Below are positions 42,907 to 52,015 of a stretch of 64,000 nucleotides of DNA, piece after piece. The notes beneath the pieces were generated by a model. It made no database searches. It was not told the DNA's origin and worked only from the letters and a program-made list of their open reading frames with translations. Every line of letters begins with the position of its first letter. The first letter of the stretch is position 1. The stretch is from Microbacterium sp. MYb72 (GTDB lineage: Bacteria; Actinomycetota; Actinomycetes; Actinomycetales; Microbacteriaceae), in contig NZ_PCOT01000016.1 in assembly GCF_002979415.1 (NCBI RefSeq), positions 27,079 to 91,078 on the forward strand, in the 5' to 3' direction. The position numbers and the translations under genes were made by a program.

Positions 42907-43018
42907 CCAGCTCTCCTTCGCGAACGAGCGCCGTCCATTGATCGCGGCGGCGCAGTGTCCGAGCCTACCCGGCAATCGCTCGCCACGGCGGGCGCGCGTC
43001 GAGTGTCGGAGGCGGCGT

Positions 43019-43024
43019 TATCGT
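43019..43024 (+). promoter_or_regulatory. Leaderless -10 for helicase gene
   Basis: TATCGT ends 7 nt before ATG 43032. Confidence 0.45.
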
Positions 43025-43031
43025 TGAAGGG

Positions 43032-44774
43032 ATGCTTTCCCCGTCCTTTCCTCAGCGCGCCCCGTGGGGTACCGCGAACAAGCTGCGGGCCTGGCAGCAG
43101 GAGGCGCTGGAGCAGTACTTCCAGGCGGATCAGCGGGACTTCCTCGTCGCCGCGACGCCGGGCGCAGGCAAGACGACCTTCGCCCTCACCCTCGCGGTCG
43201 AGCTCATGCGCATCGGCGAGGTCAACCGGATCATCGTCGTGGCGCCGACGGAGCATCTCAAGACACAGTGGGCCGACGCCGCGGCGCGCGTGCACATCCG
43301 GCTCGATCCGCACTTCAAGAACAGCCACTGGGCGCCGGCGCGGCACTATCACGGCGTCGTGGTGACCTACGCGCAGGTGGCCGCGAAGTCCTCCGTGCAC
43401 CGGCATCTGACCGAAGACGCGAAGACCCTGGTGATCCTCGACGAGGTGCACCACGGCGGCGACGCGCTGAGCTGGGGCGACGCGATCCGCGACGCCTACG
43501 GACCAGCGAAGCGCCGCCTGCTGCTGTCGGGTACTCCGTTCCGCAGCGACACCGCTCCGATCCCGTTCGTCGAGTACCTGCCCGACGAGTCCGGAGCCCG
43601 CATCTCGAGCACCGACTACAGCTACGGGTACGGGCGCGCCCTGGCCGATGGCGTCGTGCGGCCGGTGCTGTTCCACATGTACGCGGGCAAGATGCGCTGG
43701 CGCACGAGCGCGGGGGATGAGCTCGAGGCGCACCTCGGGCAGGACAACACCAAGGACGTCAACTCCCAGGCCTGGCGCACCGCTCTCGATCCGGAGGGCT
43801 CGTGGATGCCCGCGGTGCTGTCGGCCGCGGATCGTCGTCTCACCGAGATCAGGCACCACATCCCCGACGCGGGCGGTCTCGTGCTCGCGACGGATCAGAC
43901 CGTCGCGCGCGCTTACGCGAAGATCCTCCACAGCATCACGGGTCGGCAGCCGACGATCGTGCTGTCGGACGACGCCTCCGCGTCCGAGCGGATCGAGAAG
44001 TTCTCCGCCACCGACGAGCGCTGGATGGTCGCCGTCCGCATGGTGTCGGAGGGCGTGGACGTGCCTCGCCTCGCGGTCGGCGTGTACGCCACGTCATCCT
44101 CCACACCGCTGTTCTTCGCGCAGGCGATCGGCCGCTTCGTGCGAGCCCGCAGGCGGGGCGAGGCCGCGAGCGTCTTCCTGCCGAACGTCCCTGTGCTCAT
44201 GGGGCTCGCCAACGAGCTGGAGAAGCAGCGCGATCACGCGCTCGATCGCCAGGACAAGGATGCCGACGGCCTCGACGATTCGCTGCTGGAGAGCGCGAAC
44301 CGCGAGGACGACGCCTCCGATGCGCTGACGCAGGAGTTCAGCTATCAGGCGATCTCCTCGGTCGCCCACTTCGACAGGGTGGTCTTCGACGGCAAAGAGT
44401 TCGGCCAGCTCGCCGAACCCGGCACTCCGGAGGAGGAGGAGTTCATCGGATTCCCCGGGCTCCTCGAACCGGAGCACGTGCACGAGCTCCTGATGCAGCG
44501 CCAGGCGCGCCAGTCACGTCTGCGGGAGACGCGCGAGGCGACGGCGGATCCGCTCGAGACGACGACGCTCCCCGCGCCCCTGCATCGCACTCTCAAAGAG
44601 CAGCGGCAGCTGCTGAACAGCCTTGTCGGCCTCTACGCGCGCCAGACAGGCGAGCCCCACGGATCGGTGCACGCCGAGCTCCGTCGCATCTGCGGCGGCC
44701 CCGCGGTCGCTCAGGCCACGGTGACGCAGCTCCAGTCGCGTATCGAGGTGCTGCGCAAGCGCGTGCGCTCCTGA
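43032..44774 (+). CDS. DEAD/DEAH-box helicase (SF2)
   Basis: A 580-residue SF2 helicase. Motif I is ATPGAGKTTFAL (GAGKT 44-48), motif II ILDEVHHGGD, motif III LLLSGTPFRSD. The C-terminal RecA domain has RMVSEGVDVPRLAVGVYATS and motif VI QAIGRFVRARR. A helical C-terminal tail of about 130 residues has two heptad-like stretches. It resembles the XPB/type III restriction-subunit fold but stands alone with no nuclease or methylase. A DNA-repair role is likely but unproven. Confidence 0.88.
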   Translation: MLSPSFPQRAPWGTANKLRAWQQEALEQYFQADQRDFLVAATPGAGKTTFALTLAVELMRIGEVNRIIVVAPTEHLKTQWADAAARVHIRLDPHFKNSHWAPARHYHGVVVTYAQVAAKSSVHRHLTEDAKTLVILDEVHHGGDALSWGDAIRDAYGPAKRRLLLSGTPFRSDTAPIPFVEYLPDESGARISSTDYSYGYGRALADGVVRPVLFHMYAGKMRWRTSAGDELEAHLGQDNTKDVNSQAWRTALDPEGSWMPAVLSAADRRLTEIRHHIPDAGGLVLATDQTVARAYAKILHSITGRQPTIVLSDDASASERIEKFSATDERWMVAVRMVSEGVDVPRLAVGVYATSSSTPLFFAQAIGRFVRARRRGEAASVFLPNVPVLMGLANELEKQRDHALDRQDKDADGLDDSLLESANREDDASDALTQEFSYQAISSVAHFDRVVFDGKEFGQLAEPGTPEEEEFIGFPGLLEPEHVHELLMQRQARQSRLRETREATADPLETTTLPAPLHRTLKEQRQLLNSLVGLYARQTGEPHGSVHAELRRICGGPAVAQATVTQLQSRIEVLRKRVRS

Positions 44775-44837
44775 CCTTCGGAAACCCGAAATCCTGGCAA
44801 TCCTCGCCTCAGTAGGGGCTGCCGCCACCCTCCCGGA

Positions 44838-44843
44838 TAGCGT
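44838..44843 (+). promoter_or_regulatory. -10 for VIT1-family gene
   Basis: TAGCGT lies 29 nt upstream of ATG 44873, giving a short leader with GGAGGAAAG as ribosome-binding site. Confidence 0.5.
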
Positions 44844-44872
44844 GGAACGGTTGTCCCGACCTGGAGGAAAGC

Positions 44873-45967
44873 ATGACAGCCCCCGCTGCCGCAGAGCCCA
44901 CCACCGCCGACCGCCGCCGCTGGGCGCGCTACCTCGTGGAGGAGCGCGCCGAGGGTCTCGTGTACCAGAAGCTGGCCGCCAGACGCACCGGTGAGGAGCG
45001 CGAGATCCTGCTCAGCCTCGCGGATGCCGAGCGTCGACACGAGCAGCACTGGCTCGACCTGCTCGGCGCGGAACCCGCACGTCTGCCGAAGGCCGGTCTG
45101 CGCTCCCGCACCCTCGGCTGGATGGCCGGGCGGTTCGGCTCGATCTTCGTCCTCGCCCTCGCGCAGAGCGCAGAGGCCCGATCGCCGTACGACACCGAGA
45201 AGTGGGCGACGCCGGCGATGCGCGCCGACGAGAAGGTGCACTTCGAGGTCGTCAGAGGGCTCGCCGCGCGCGGACGCAGACGGCTCTCCGGTTCCTTCCG
45301 CGCAGCGGTGTTCGGAGCGAACGACGGTCTCGTCAGCAACCTCGCCCTCGTGCTCGGCATCGGGGCGACCGGAGTCAGCTCCGGCTTCGTGCTGTTCAGC
45401 GGCATCGCGGGACTGCTCGCCGGCGCCCTCTCGATGGGCGCGGGGGAGTTCGTGTCGGTGCGCTCGCAGCGCGAGCTGCTGGCCGCCACGGAGGCGAATG
45501 AGGATGCCGCGGCCTCCGCCGGCGATCTCGACATCGACGAGAACGAGCTCGCCCTCGTGTACCGCGCCCGTGGCATGGAGCAGGAGGAGGCCCTGCGGCG
45601 CGCACATCGGATCGTGGCCGCCGCCCGCGCGGGCGTTCAGCGGACGACGACCGGACCCGTGCGCACCCAGGGAGACGATCATGAGATCGTGGGAAGCGAC
45701 TGGACGGCCGCCATCTCGAGCTTCCTGCTGTTCGCATCAGGAGCGATCATTCCCGTGCTGCCGTGGATCTTCGGCCTGCAGGGGACGACGGCCGTCGTCG
45801 TGGCCCTGGTCCTGGTGGGCGTGGCGCTGCTCTCCACGGGCGCGATGGTCGGCATCCTGTCAGGCGGTCCGCCGCTGCGGCGCGCCCTGCGCCAGCTGGC
45901 GATCGGCTTCGGCGCCGCCGCCATCACCTATGTGCTCGGACTGGTGTTCGGAGTCGGCGCGGTCTGA
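44873..45967 (+). CDS. Ferritin-like/VIT1-CCC1 fusion iron (or manganese) transporter
   Basis: A 364-residue two-domain protein. Residues 1-110 form a rubrerythrin-like helical domain (RYLVEERAEGLVYQKLAA, EEREILLSLADAERRHEQHW) with Glu/His metal ligands. Residues 130-364 are a VIT1/CCC1 domain: SFRAAVFGANDGLVSNLALV, FSGIAGLLAGALSMGAGEFVS, and three C-terminal helices. Proteins of this architecture (MbfA type) export iron under oxidative or iron stress. It is a single gene with no Fur/IdeR box I can recognise. It is followed by a palindrome (46004-46019) and a strong terminator. Confidence 0.9.
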   Translation: MTAPAAAEPTTADRRRWARYLVEERAEGLVYQKLAARRTGEEREILLSLADAERRHEQHWLDLLGAEPARLPKAGLRSRTLGWMAGRFGSIFVLALAQSAEARSPYDTEKWATPAMRADEKVHFEVVRGLAARGRRRLSGSFRAAVFGANDGLVSNLALVLGIGATGVSSGFVLFSGIAGLLAGALSMGAGEFVSVRSQRELLAATEANEDAAASAGDLDIDENELALVYRARGMEQEEALRRAHRIVAAARAGVQRTTTGPVRTQGDDHEIVGSDWTAAISSFLLFASGAIIPVLPWIFGLQGTTAVVVALVLVGVALLSTGAMVGILSGGPPLRRALRQLAIGFGAAAITYVLGLVFGVGAV

Positions 45968-46003
45968 GACCGCGCCGGCGCCGGCCGCATCGTTCTCGTG
46001 CAC

Positions 46004-46036
46004 TTCGTCGCGCGACGAATCCGCACGCGCGACGAA
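46004..46036. repeat. 16-bp palindrome plus direct repeat
   Basis: TTCGTCGCGCGACGAA (46004-46019) is a perfect palindrome. Its right part GCGCGACGAA recurs at 46027-46036, 17 bp later. The element sits between the VIT1-family stop and the terminator. Its role is unknown. Confidence 0.6.
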
Positions 46037-46038
46037 AA

Positions 46039-46078
46039 GAAGAAGAGCCCCGATCCAACCGGATCGGGGCTCTTCTTC
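46039..46078. terminator. Strong bidirectional terminator
   Basis: GAAGAAGAGCCCCGATCC pairs with GGATCGGGGCTCTTCTTC: a perfect 18-bp stem with a 4-nt loop, between the VIT1-family gene and convergent tRNA-Leu. Confidence 0.88.
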
Positions 46079-46084
46079 GTTCTG

Positions 46085-46167
46085 TGCGCGGAGGGGGACT
46101 TGAACCCCCACGCCCTTACGGGCACTACGACCTCAACGTAGCGCGTCTACCATTCCGCCACCCGCGC
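46085..46167 (-). tRNA. tRNA-Leu (GAG)
   Basis: Minus strand: acceptor GCGCGGG pairs with TCCGCGC (G-T at the base), A73. The anticodon loop centres on GAG. A long variable arm (GTGCCCGTAAGGGCGT) marks it as class II, and the T loop is TTCAAGT. No CCA is encoded. A possible -10 is TAATGT at 46206-46201. Confidence 0.92.
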
Positions 46168-46267
46168 AGGTGTTGGATGTTCGTTGCCGAACGAAGATTT
46201 ACATTAGCACGAGCGGAGGGGGACTCAGAAACCGGCGGCGACGCCCGGGCGCGCCTCAGCCGTTCGA

Positions 46268-46273
46268 TAGCCT
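46268..46273 (+). promoter_or_regulatory. Leaderless -10 for M20 peptidase
   Basis: TAGCCT ends 7 nt before ATG 46281. It excludes an in-frame ATG at 46170, which lies in the antisense of the tRNA-Leu region. Confidence 0.55.
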
Positions 46274-46280
46274 TGAACGC

Positions 46281-47576
46281 ATGACAGATCCGTCGCTCCC
46301 CGAGGTCGTCCGCATCGCCAGCGATCTGATCCGCTTCGACACCTCGAACTTCGGCGGCGGCAACGCCAAGGGGGAGCGTGAGGCGGCCGAGTACGTCGGG
46401 CGCTACCTGGAGGGTCTCGGACTCGATGTCGAGTACTACGAGCCGATCGACAGGCGCACGAACGTCATGGCACGCGTTCCTGGCCGTGACTCCAGCAAGC
46501 CCGCCCTCGTCGTGCACGGGCATCTCGACGTGGTCCCCGCGATGGCCGAGGACTGGACCGTCGACCCCTTCGCCGGCGTGGTGAAGGACGGCATGCTGTG
46601 GGGCCGTGGCGCCGTGGACATGAAGAACATGAACGCCATGATCCTCACCGCCGTCGCCGACATCCTCCGCGCGGGAGAGCAGCCGGAGCGCGACCTCGTG
46701 CTCGCGTTCTTCGCCGACGAGGAGAACGGCGGCGTCGAGGGCTCGGCCCTCGTCGTGCAGAACAGACCGGAGTGGTTCGCTGGGGCGACCGAGGCCATCA
46801 GCGAGGTCGGCGGCTACTCGATCACGGTCGACGACCACCGGGCGTACCTGCTGCAGGTCGGCGAGAAGGCGCTGATCTGGATCCGCCTCGTCGCCAAGGG
46901 GCGTGCGGGGCACGGCAGCCGCCTGCATGAGGACAACGCGATCACCAAGCTCGCAGAGGCTGTATCGGCGATCGGGCGGACCCGCTGGCCGATCAGGCTC
47001 ACCCCGACGACGGAAGCGCTCCTGGCGGGCCTCAGCGAGCTCACCGGACGCTCCGTGGAGGATCCGGATGCCCTCGCCGCCGCCGCAGGTCCCGCTGAGG
47101 CGTTCCTGCGCTCGACCTTCCGCACCACGACCAATCCCACCGTGCTGACGGCGGGATACAAGCACAACGTCATCCCGGAGCGGGCCGAGGCGCTGATCGA
47201 CGTCCGTGTCATCCCCGGCACCGAAGACGACGTGCTCGCCCAGCTCCAGCAGATCGTCGGCGACGAGATCGCCATCGAGATCGTGGTGCAGGACATCGGC
47301 ATGGAGACGGCCTTCGAGGGCGACCTCGTCGACGCGATGGTGGCGAGCCTCGGCGCGCACGACCCTGGTGTCCCCGTCATCCCGTATCTTCTGGGTGCAG
47401 GGACCGACAACAAGGCGCTCGCGTATCTGGGCATCACCGGGTACGGGTTCGCCCCGCTCAGGCTCCCGGCCGATCTCGACTTCACAGGCATGTTCCACGG
47501 AGTCGATGAGCGCGTGCCCGTAGAATCGCTTGTCTTCGGTCAGCGCGTGCTGGCCGATCTGCTGCGCTCGTACTGA
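46281..47576 (+). CDS. M20/M25/M40 family metallopeptidase
   Basis: A 431-residue dizinc peptidase or deacylase. Metal ligands are visible in ALVVHGHLDVVPAM (His, Asp), MLWGRGAVDMKNM (bridging Asp), FFADEENGGVEG (catalytic Glu and ligand Glu) and a C-terminal His-poor segment. The dimerisation insert lies at about 200-310. It resembles ArgE/DapE-like proteins annotated as M20 dipeptidases in actinobacteria. The substrate is not clear. uppP follows 40 bp later, possibly in the same transcript. Confidence 0.88.
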   Translation: MTDPSLPEVVRIASDLIRFDTSNFGGGNAKGEREAAEYVGRYLEGLGLDVEYYEPIDRRTNVMARVPGRDSSKPALVVHGHLDVVPAMAEDWTVDPFAGVVKDGMLWGRGAVDMKNMNAMILTAVADILRAGEQPERDLVLAFFADEENGGVEGSALVVQNRPEWFAGATEAISEVGGYSITVDDHRAYLLQVGEKALIWIRLVAKGRAGHGSRLHEDNAITKLAEAVSAIGRTRWPIRLTPTTEALLAGLSELTGRSVEDPDALAAAAGPAEAFLRSTFRTTTNPTVLTAGYKHNVIPERAEALIDVRVIPGTEDDVLAQLQQIVGDEIAIEIVVQDIGMETAFEGDLVDAMVASLGAHDPGVPVIPYLLGAGTDNKALAYLGITGYGFAPLRLPADLDFTGMFHGVDERVPVESLVFGQRVLADLLRSY

Positions 47577-47616
47577 GCCGACGCCGTACGGCGCATCCAT
47601 GATCTGAAGGCCCTTC

Positions 47617-48444
47617 ATGCACCTGCTCGAAGCACTCATCCTCGGCATCGTGCAGGGACTCACCGAGTTCCTGCCGATCTCGTCCAGCGCCCACCTGCGC
47701 ATCGTCGGCAGCTTCCTGCCCTCGGGGGAGGACCCGGGCGCCGCGTTCACCGCCATCACGCAGATCGGCACGGAAGCGGCCGTGGTCGTGTTCTTCTGGC
47801 GGGACATCGTCCGCATCGTCTCGCGATGGTTCCAGTCCCTCGCGGGCAAGGTGCCGCGGAACGACCCGGATGCGCGCATGGGCTGGCTGATCATCATCGG
47901 CAGCGTCCCGATCGTCGTCCTCGGACTGCTGTTCCAGGATCAGATCGAGAGCGTGCTTCGATCTCTGTGGATCGTGGCTGTCATGCTGATCGTGTTCGGC
48001 ATCCTGCTCGGCATCGCCGACTACGTCGGAGCCAAGCGGCGCACTCTGAACGACCTGACCTACCCCCATGGCATCGCCTACGGCTTCGCTCAGGCGCTTG
48101 CGCTCATCCCCGGAGTCTCGCGCTCTGGCGGCACCATCACGATGGGACTCTTCCTGGGGTACGAGCGCGCCGCGGCGGCTCGTTACGCGTTCCTGCTCGC
48201 GATCCCTGCGGTGTTCGGCAGCGGCTTCTTCCAGGTCTACAAGAGCTGGGACGAGCCGAACCAGCACTTCTCGTTCGGGGAGACGCTCGCGGCGACCGGC
48301 ATCGCGTTCGTCGTCGCCCTCGGTGTGATCGCGTTCTTCATGAACTGGATCTCCAAGCGCAGCTTCATGCCGTTCGTGGTCTACCGCATCCTTCTCGGCA
48401 CCGCGCTGCTCATCCTGCTCGGAACGGGCGTGATCAGCGCTTGA
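47617..48444 (+). CDS. uppP: Undecaprenyl-diphosphatase
   Basis: A 275-residue polytopic BacA/UppP enzyme that dephosphorylates undecaprenyl-PP to recycle the lipid carrier for peptidoglycan; it also confers bacitracin tolerance. Active-site motifs are [17 protein letters not shown] and [18 protein letters not shown], with about eight membrane helices. TGAAGG lies 6 nt before ATG 47617. The 3' end overlaps the convergent PAC2 gene by 11 bp. Confidence 0.95.
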   Translation: MHLLEALILGIVQGLTEFLPISSSAHLRIVGSFLPSGEDPGAAFTAITQIGTEAAVVVFFWRDIVRIVSRWFQSLAGKVPRNDPDARMGWLIIIGSVPIVVLGLLFQDQIESVLRSLWIVAVMLIVFGILLGIADYVGAKRRTLNDLTYPHGIAYGFAQALALIPGVSRSGGTITMGLFLGYERAAAARYAFLLAIPAVFGSGFFQVYKSWDEPNQHFSFGETLAATGIAFVVALGVIAFFMNWISKRSFMPFVVYRILLGTALLILLGTGVISA

Positions 48445-49282
48445 GGTCTCCCGGCCCGTCGCCTCGGCGGCGCAGGTAGCGCTCGAAAGCCTGCGCGATC
48501 GCGTCGCCGGAGGCGTCGGGGGAGTCCCAGGTGTCGCGGGTTCTCTCCAGCTGGCGGATGTACTCCGTCATGTCCTCGTCGTCGGCCGCGGCGGCATCGA
48601 TCGACGCCTCCCATGCGGCGGCCTCGGTGCGCAGGTGGTCGCGGGGAACGTCGACTCCGGTGAGCTCTTCGAGTCGATCTAGGAGCGCGAGCGTGACCTT
48701 GGGGGAGGGCGTCGCCGTCGCCACGTAGTGCGGAACGCTCGCCCAGAGGCTCGCGGTGGGGATCCCGGCGTTCTCGGCGAAGTGCTCGAACACGCTGAGG
48801 ATGCCGACCGGCCCCTCGTACAGCGAACGCTCGAGCCCGTGCGCCTCGCGGACCTCGTCGTTCTGACTCGACGCGAAGATCGAGATCGGCCGCGTGTGCG
48901 GGACGTCGGAGAGCATGGCCCCGAGCGTGACGAGACCCGAGACGTCATCGCGCAGGGCGACGTCGATGAACTCGGAGGCGAAGGCCTGCCAGGTGCGGGC
49001 GGGCTCGACACCCGTGAGGAGCCAGAACTCCGGTCCGGGGCCCGGATCGCGCGGGCGCCAGAGCCCCGCCTCGGGCCACGTGAGCTGTCGCCTGCCCTCG
49101 GCATCCATCTTCGTCGCGGGGCGCGTGTACTGATAGTCGAAGTAGAGCTCGGGATCGATCGAGTGCACGAGGTCGTACTCGGTCATGTCGCGGAGTGCGG
49201 CGATGGCGCCGCTCGCTGCTTCGCCGGCGTCGTTCCAGCCGTCGAAGGCGGCGATGATGATGCGCGAGCCGAGAACATCCAT
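48434..49282 (-). CDS. PAC2 family protein
   Basis: A 282-residue protein of the PAC2 (proteasome-assembly-chaperone-2-like) family, widely kept in actinobacteria but of unknown role. Family features are [30 protein letters not shown] segment [43 protein letters not shown], and [16 protein letters not shown]. The C-terminal 70 residues are acidic and helical. ATG 49282 has AAGGGAG upstream. Confidence 0.9.
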   Translation of the reverse strand: MDVLGSRIIIAAFDGWNDAGEAASGAIAALRDMTEYDLVHSIDPELYFDYQYTRPATKMDAEGRRQLTWPEAGLWRPRDPGPGPEFWLLTGVEPARTWQAFASEFIDVALRDDVSGLVTLGAMLSDVPHTRPISIFASSQNDEVREAHGLERSLYEGPVGILSVFEHFAENAGIPTASLWASVPHYVATATPSPKVTLALLDRLEELTGVDVPRDHLRTEAAAWEASIDAAAADDEDMTEYIRQLERTRDTWDSPDASGDAIAQAFERYLRRRGDGPGDLKR

Positions 49283-49360
49283 CGTGAGCTCCCTTCGTGA
49301 CGGTGGATGGGTATCCCTCAAGGCTAGTCCGAGGCGGCGGGTCCCGGGCGGAGCCACGGC

Positions 49361-49366
49361 TAACAT
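49361..49366 (+). promoter_or_regulatory. Leaderless -10 for HAD gene
   Basis: TAACAT ends 6 nt before GTG 49373. Confidence 0.55.
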
Positions 49367-49372
49367 GGACCG

Positions 49373-50056
49373 GTGAGCAGACAGCCGGGCGCAGTCCTCT
49401 GGGACATGGATGGAACACTCGTCGACACCGAGCCGTATTGGATGGCGGCGGAGACGGCGTTGATCGAGTCGTTCGGCGGCACCTGGACCCATGAGGACGC
49501 TCTGCAGCTCGTCGGCAGCGGCCTCATCGACAGCGCGATCATCATTCAGAACGCGGGGGTCGAGATGGATGCAGAGGCGATCGTCTCGCATCTCACGGAT
49601 GCCGTGCAGGAGTCTCTGCGCACGCAGGGAGTCCCCTTCCGCCCGGGAGCGCGTGAGCTGCTCCAGGACCTCCGCGACGCCGGCATCCCGACGGCCCTCG
49701 TCACCATGTCGCTCCGGCGGATGGCTCTGAGCGTCGTCGAGCTCATCGACTTCGAGGCCTTCGACATCGTCGTCGCCGGTGACGACGTGGACAACGCCAA
49801 GCCGCACCCCGAGCCCTATCTGCAGGCGGCGGCGCTCCTGGGCGTCGACATCGCCGATGCGGTCGTGATCGAGGATTCCCCGACCGGTCTGCGCGCCGGA
49901 ATCGCCTCCGGGGCGGTCGCCCTCGGGGTGCCGCACATCGTCCCGCTCGACGGGGTCGGCGCACACGAGCTCTGGCCCACACTGGCCGACCGCGGCGCGA
50001 CCGACCTCTCCGAGCTCTTCACCCGCATCACGTCCCTGACAGGAGCCACCCGATGA
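49373..50056 (+). CDS. HAD-family phosphatase (beta-phosphoglucomutase-like)
   Basis: A 227-residue HAD hydrolase. Motif I is VLWDMDGTLVDTEPYW with nucleophile D11 and acid D13. Motif II is ALVTMS, motif III has the Lys in DNAKPHPEPYLQAA, and motif IV is VVIEDSPTGLRAG. A helical cap (about 20-85) places it with beta-PGM and sugar phosphatases. It overlaps trmI by 4 bp; the physiological link is not obvious. Confidence 0.9.
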   Translation: MSRQPGAVLWDMDGTLVDTEPYWMAAETALIESFGGTWTHEDALQLVGSGLIDSAIIIQNAGVEMDAEAIVSHLTDAVQESLRTQGVPFRPGARELLQDLRDAGIPTALVTMSLRRMALSVVELIDFEAFDIVVAGDDVDNAKPHPEPYLQAAALLGVDIADAVVIEDSPTGLRAGIASGAVALGVPHIVPLDGVGAHELWPTLADRGATDLSELFTRITSLTGATR

Positions 50057-51072
50057 CCCTCTCCAGCGCACAGCGCCCCAGCGGCCCTTTCCGCGAAGGC
50101 GACCGCGTGCAGCTGACGGGGCCGAAGGGGCGCCTGCACACGGTGACCCTCAAAGAGGACGGCGAGCTGCACACGCATCAGGGTGTCCTCCGTCACCGGG
50201 ATCTGATCGGCCTGCCCGACGGCTCGGTCGTGGCGAACAGTTCCGGGCACGATTACCTCGCGCTCCGCCCTCTTCTGCGCGACTTCGCGATGTCGATGCC
50301 GCGCGGCGCGGCGATCGTGTACCCGAAGGATGCGGCGCAGATCGTCATGCAGGCCGACATCTTCCCCGGTGCCGTCGTGGTCGAGGCAGGGGTCGGATCC
50401 GGCGCCCTGTCGCTCTCCCTTCTGCGTGCGATCGGACCGGCCGGACGACTCGTGTCCTTCGAGCGTCGCGACGACTTCGCCGACGTCGCACGCGGCAACG
50501 TCACGACCTTCTTCGGCGAGACCCCGCAGACCTGGGACGTCGTGGTGGGCGACCTGGCCGAGGAGCTCCCCGTCCAGTTCCCCGCGGGGAGCGTCGACCG
50601 CGTCGTGCTCGACATGCTCGCCCCGTGGGAGTGCATGGATGTCGTTGCCGACGCACTGACCCCCGGCGGCGTGGTGCTCTGCTACGTGGCCACCGCGACG
50701 CAGCTGTCCCGCGTCGCCGAGTACATCCGGGGGACCGGGCTGTTCACTGATCCCGATGCCTCGGAGACGATGGTGCGCGGCTGGCACGTCGAGGGCCTCG
50801 CCGTGCGCCCCGATCACCGCATGGTCGCCCACACAGGCTTCCTGCTGACCGCTCGCCGCCTCGCACCCGGTGCTGTGGCGCCGTCGGTGAAGCGCAGAGC
50901 GTCGAAGAGCAGCTACGGAGACGAGGACGTCGAGCTCTGGACGCCCGGCGCGGTCGGCGACAGGGAGATCAACGACAAGAACCTCCGCAAGCGCGCACGT
51001 GAGGCCGCGAAAGCCGCGGACGGCGCGCGCCTCGCCGCGACATCGCGCGAATCGGACGCGCCGACGGAATAG
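50053..51072 (+). CDS. trmI: tRNA (adenine-58-N1)-methyltransferase
   Basis: A 339-residue TrmI that methylates A58 in the T loop of tRNAs. An N-terminal beta domain (FREGDRVQLTGPKGRLHTV) precedes the Rossmann core with SAM motif VVVEAGVGSGALSLSLLRAI, YPKDAAQIVMQADIFPGA and VDRVVLDMLAPWECM. The C-terminal tail of about 60 basic residues is longer than usual. In mycobacteria trmI precedes the Pup-proteasome genes; here it is followed directly by a lipoprotein and pafBC. Its TAG stop is also the first half of the next gene's -10. Confidence 0.93.
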   Translation: MTLSSAQRPSGPFREGDRVQLTGPKGRLHTVTLKEDGELHTHQGVLRHRDLIGLPDGSVVANSSGHDYLALRPLLRDFAMSMPRGAAIVYPKDAAQIVMQADIFPGAVVVEAGVGSGALSLSLLRAIGPAGRLVSFERRDDFADVARGNVTTFFGETPQTWDVVVGDLAEELPVQFPAGSVDRVVLDMLAPWECMDVVADALTPGGVVLCYVATATQLSRVAEYIRGTGLFTDPDASETMVRGWHVEGLAVRPDHRMVAHTGFLLTARRLAPGAVAPSVKRRASKSSYGDEDVELWTPGAVGDREINDKNLRKRAREAAKAADGARLAATSRESDAPTE

Positions 51073-51075
51073 ACT
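51070..51075 (+). promoter_or_regulatory. Leaderless -10 overlapping trmI stop
   Basis: TAGACT begins with the trmI stop codon and ends 7 nt before GTG 51083. Confidence 0.55.
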
Positions 51076-51082
51076 TGAGCGC

Positions 51083-52015
51083 GTGCGTAAAACGTCCGCC
51101 GTTGTGGCCACTCTCAGCCTTGCCGTCCTCGCCCTGACCGGTTGCTCGTCGGCGCCGACGTTCAACGGCGCCTCGTGCGATCGGACGACGCACTCCTCCG
51201 GCATCGAAGACGCCGTCACCGTGAAGGGTGACCTCGGAACCGAGCCCAAGGTCACCGTCTACACGCCGGTCAAGGGCACGAAGACGACGTACGCCGACAC
51301 GATCACCGGCAAGGGCCTGCCGCTCGTCAACGGCCAGCAGGTGATGACGGCCGAGCTGTCGATCTTCAGCGGCAACACCGGCGACCTCGTCTACGCGACG
51401 TCGTACGACAAGAGCACGGGCAACCTCTCCAACATCGACACGTGGTCCGGTCAGGTGCCCGGCCTCGCCAAGGTGCTGGAGTGCGTCACCGGCGGCTCCC
51501 GTGTGATCGCCTCGCTCACCCCGAAGGACTTCGGCGCCGAGCAGCTGTCGAGCTTCGGTCTCAAGGCCGACGACCACCCCGTCTTCGTGATCGACGTCGT
51601 CGACACGTTCCGCTCCAGGGCAGAGGGCGCCCTCCAGTTCAACGACGCCCGGGGCGTCCCGACCGTCGTGCGCGCCCCCGACGGCCGCCCCGGCGTGATC
51701 ATCCCGGACGCCGCGGCTCCCACCTCGCAGGTCGTGCAGACCCTCATCGAGGGCGACGGCGACCCGCTCGAGAAGACGCAGACGCCCGTCGTCAACGTCA
51801 CGGCGGTCAACTGGGACGACAAGTCCGTTCTCAACACCACGTGGGGCGCCAACCCGATGCTCGACCTGGCGTCCTCGGCGCCGGCCGTCGCGGAGGCACT
51901 GGTGGGCGAGCCGGTCGGATCCCAGATCCTCGTCGTCACCCCCGCTGCGAACGGCGGAGGCGCCGTGGCGTACGTCGTCGACATCCTGGGCGCTGTGACG
52001 ACCGCGGGGAAGTGA
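51083..52015 (+). CDS. FKBP-like lipoprotein
   Basis: A 310-residue secreted lipoprotein. The signal peptide MRKTSAVVATLSLAVLALTG leads to a lipobox Cys followed by SSAPT. Two FKBP-like modules follow: residues about 45-165 (VTVYTPVKGTKTTYADTI to HPVFVIDVVDTF) and 215-310 (PVVNVTAVNWDDKSVLNT to AVAYVVDILGAV). Aromatic active-site residues of FKBPs look poorly conserved, so isomerase activity is doubtful. GTG 51083 is chosen from the -10 spacing and signal peptide. It overlaps pafB (TGATG). Confidence 0.78.
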   Translation: MRKTSAVVATLSLAVLALTGCSSAPTFNGASCDRTTHSSGIEDAVTVKGDLGTEPKVTVYTPVKGTKTTYADTITGKGLPLVNGQQVMTAELSIFSGNTGDLVYATSYDKSTGNLSNIDTWSGQVPGLAKVLECVTGGSRVIASLTPKDFGAEQLSSFGLKADDHPVFVIDVVDTFRSRAEGALQFNDARGVPTVVRAPDGRPGVIIPDAAAPTSQVVQTLIEGDGDPLEKTQTPVVNVTAVNWDDKSVLNTTWGANPMLDLASSAPAVAEALVGEPVGSQILVVTPAANGGGAVAYVVDILGAVTTAGK

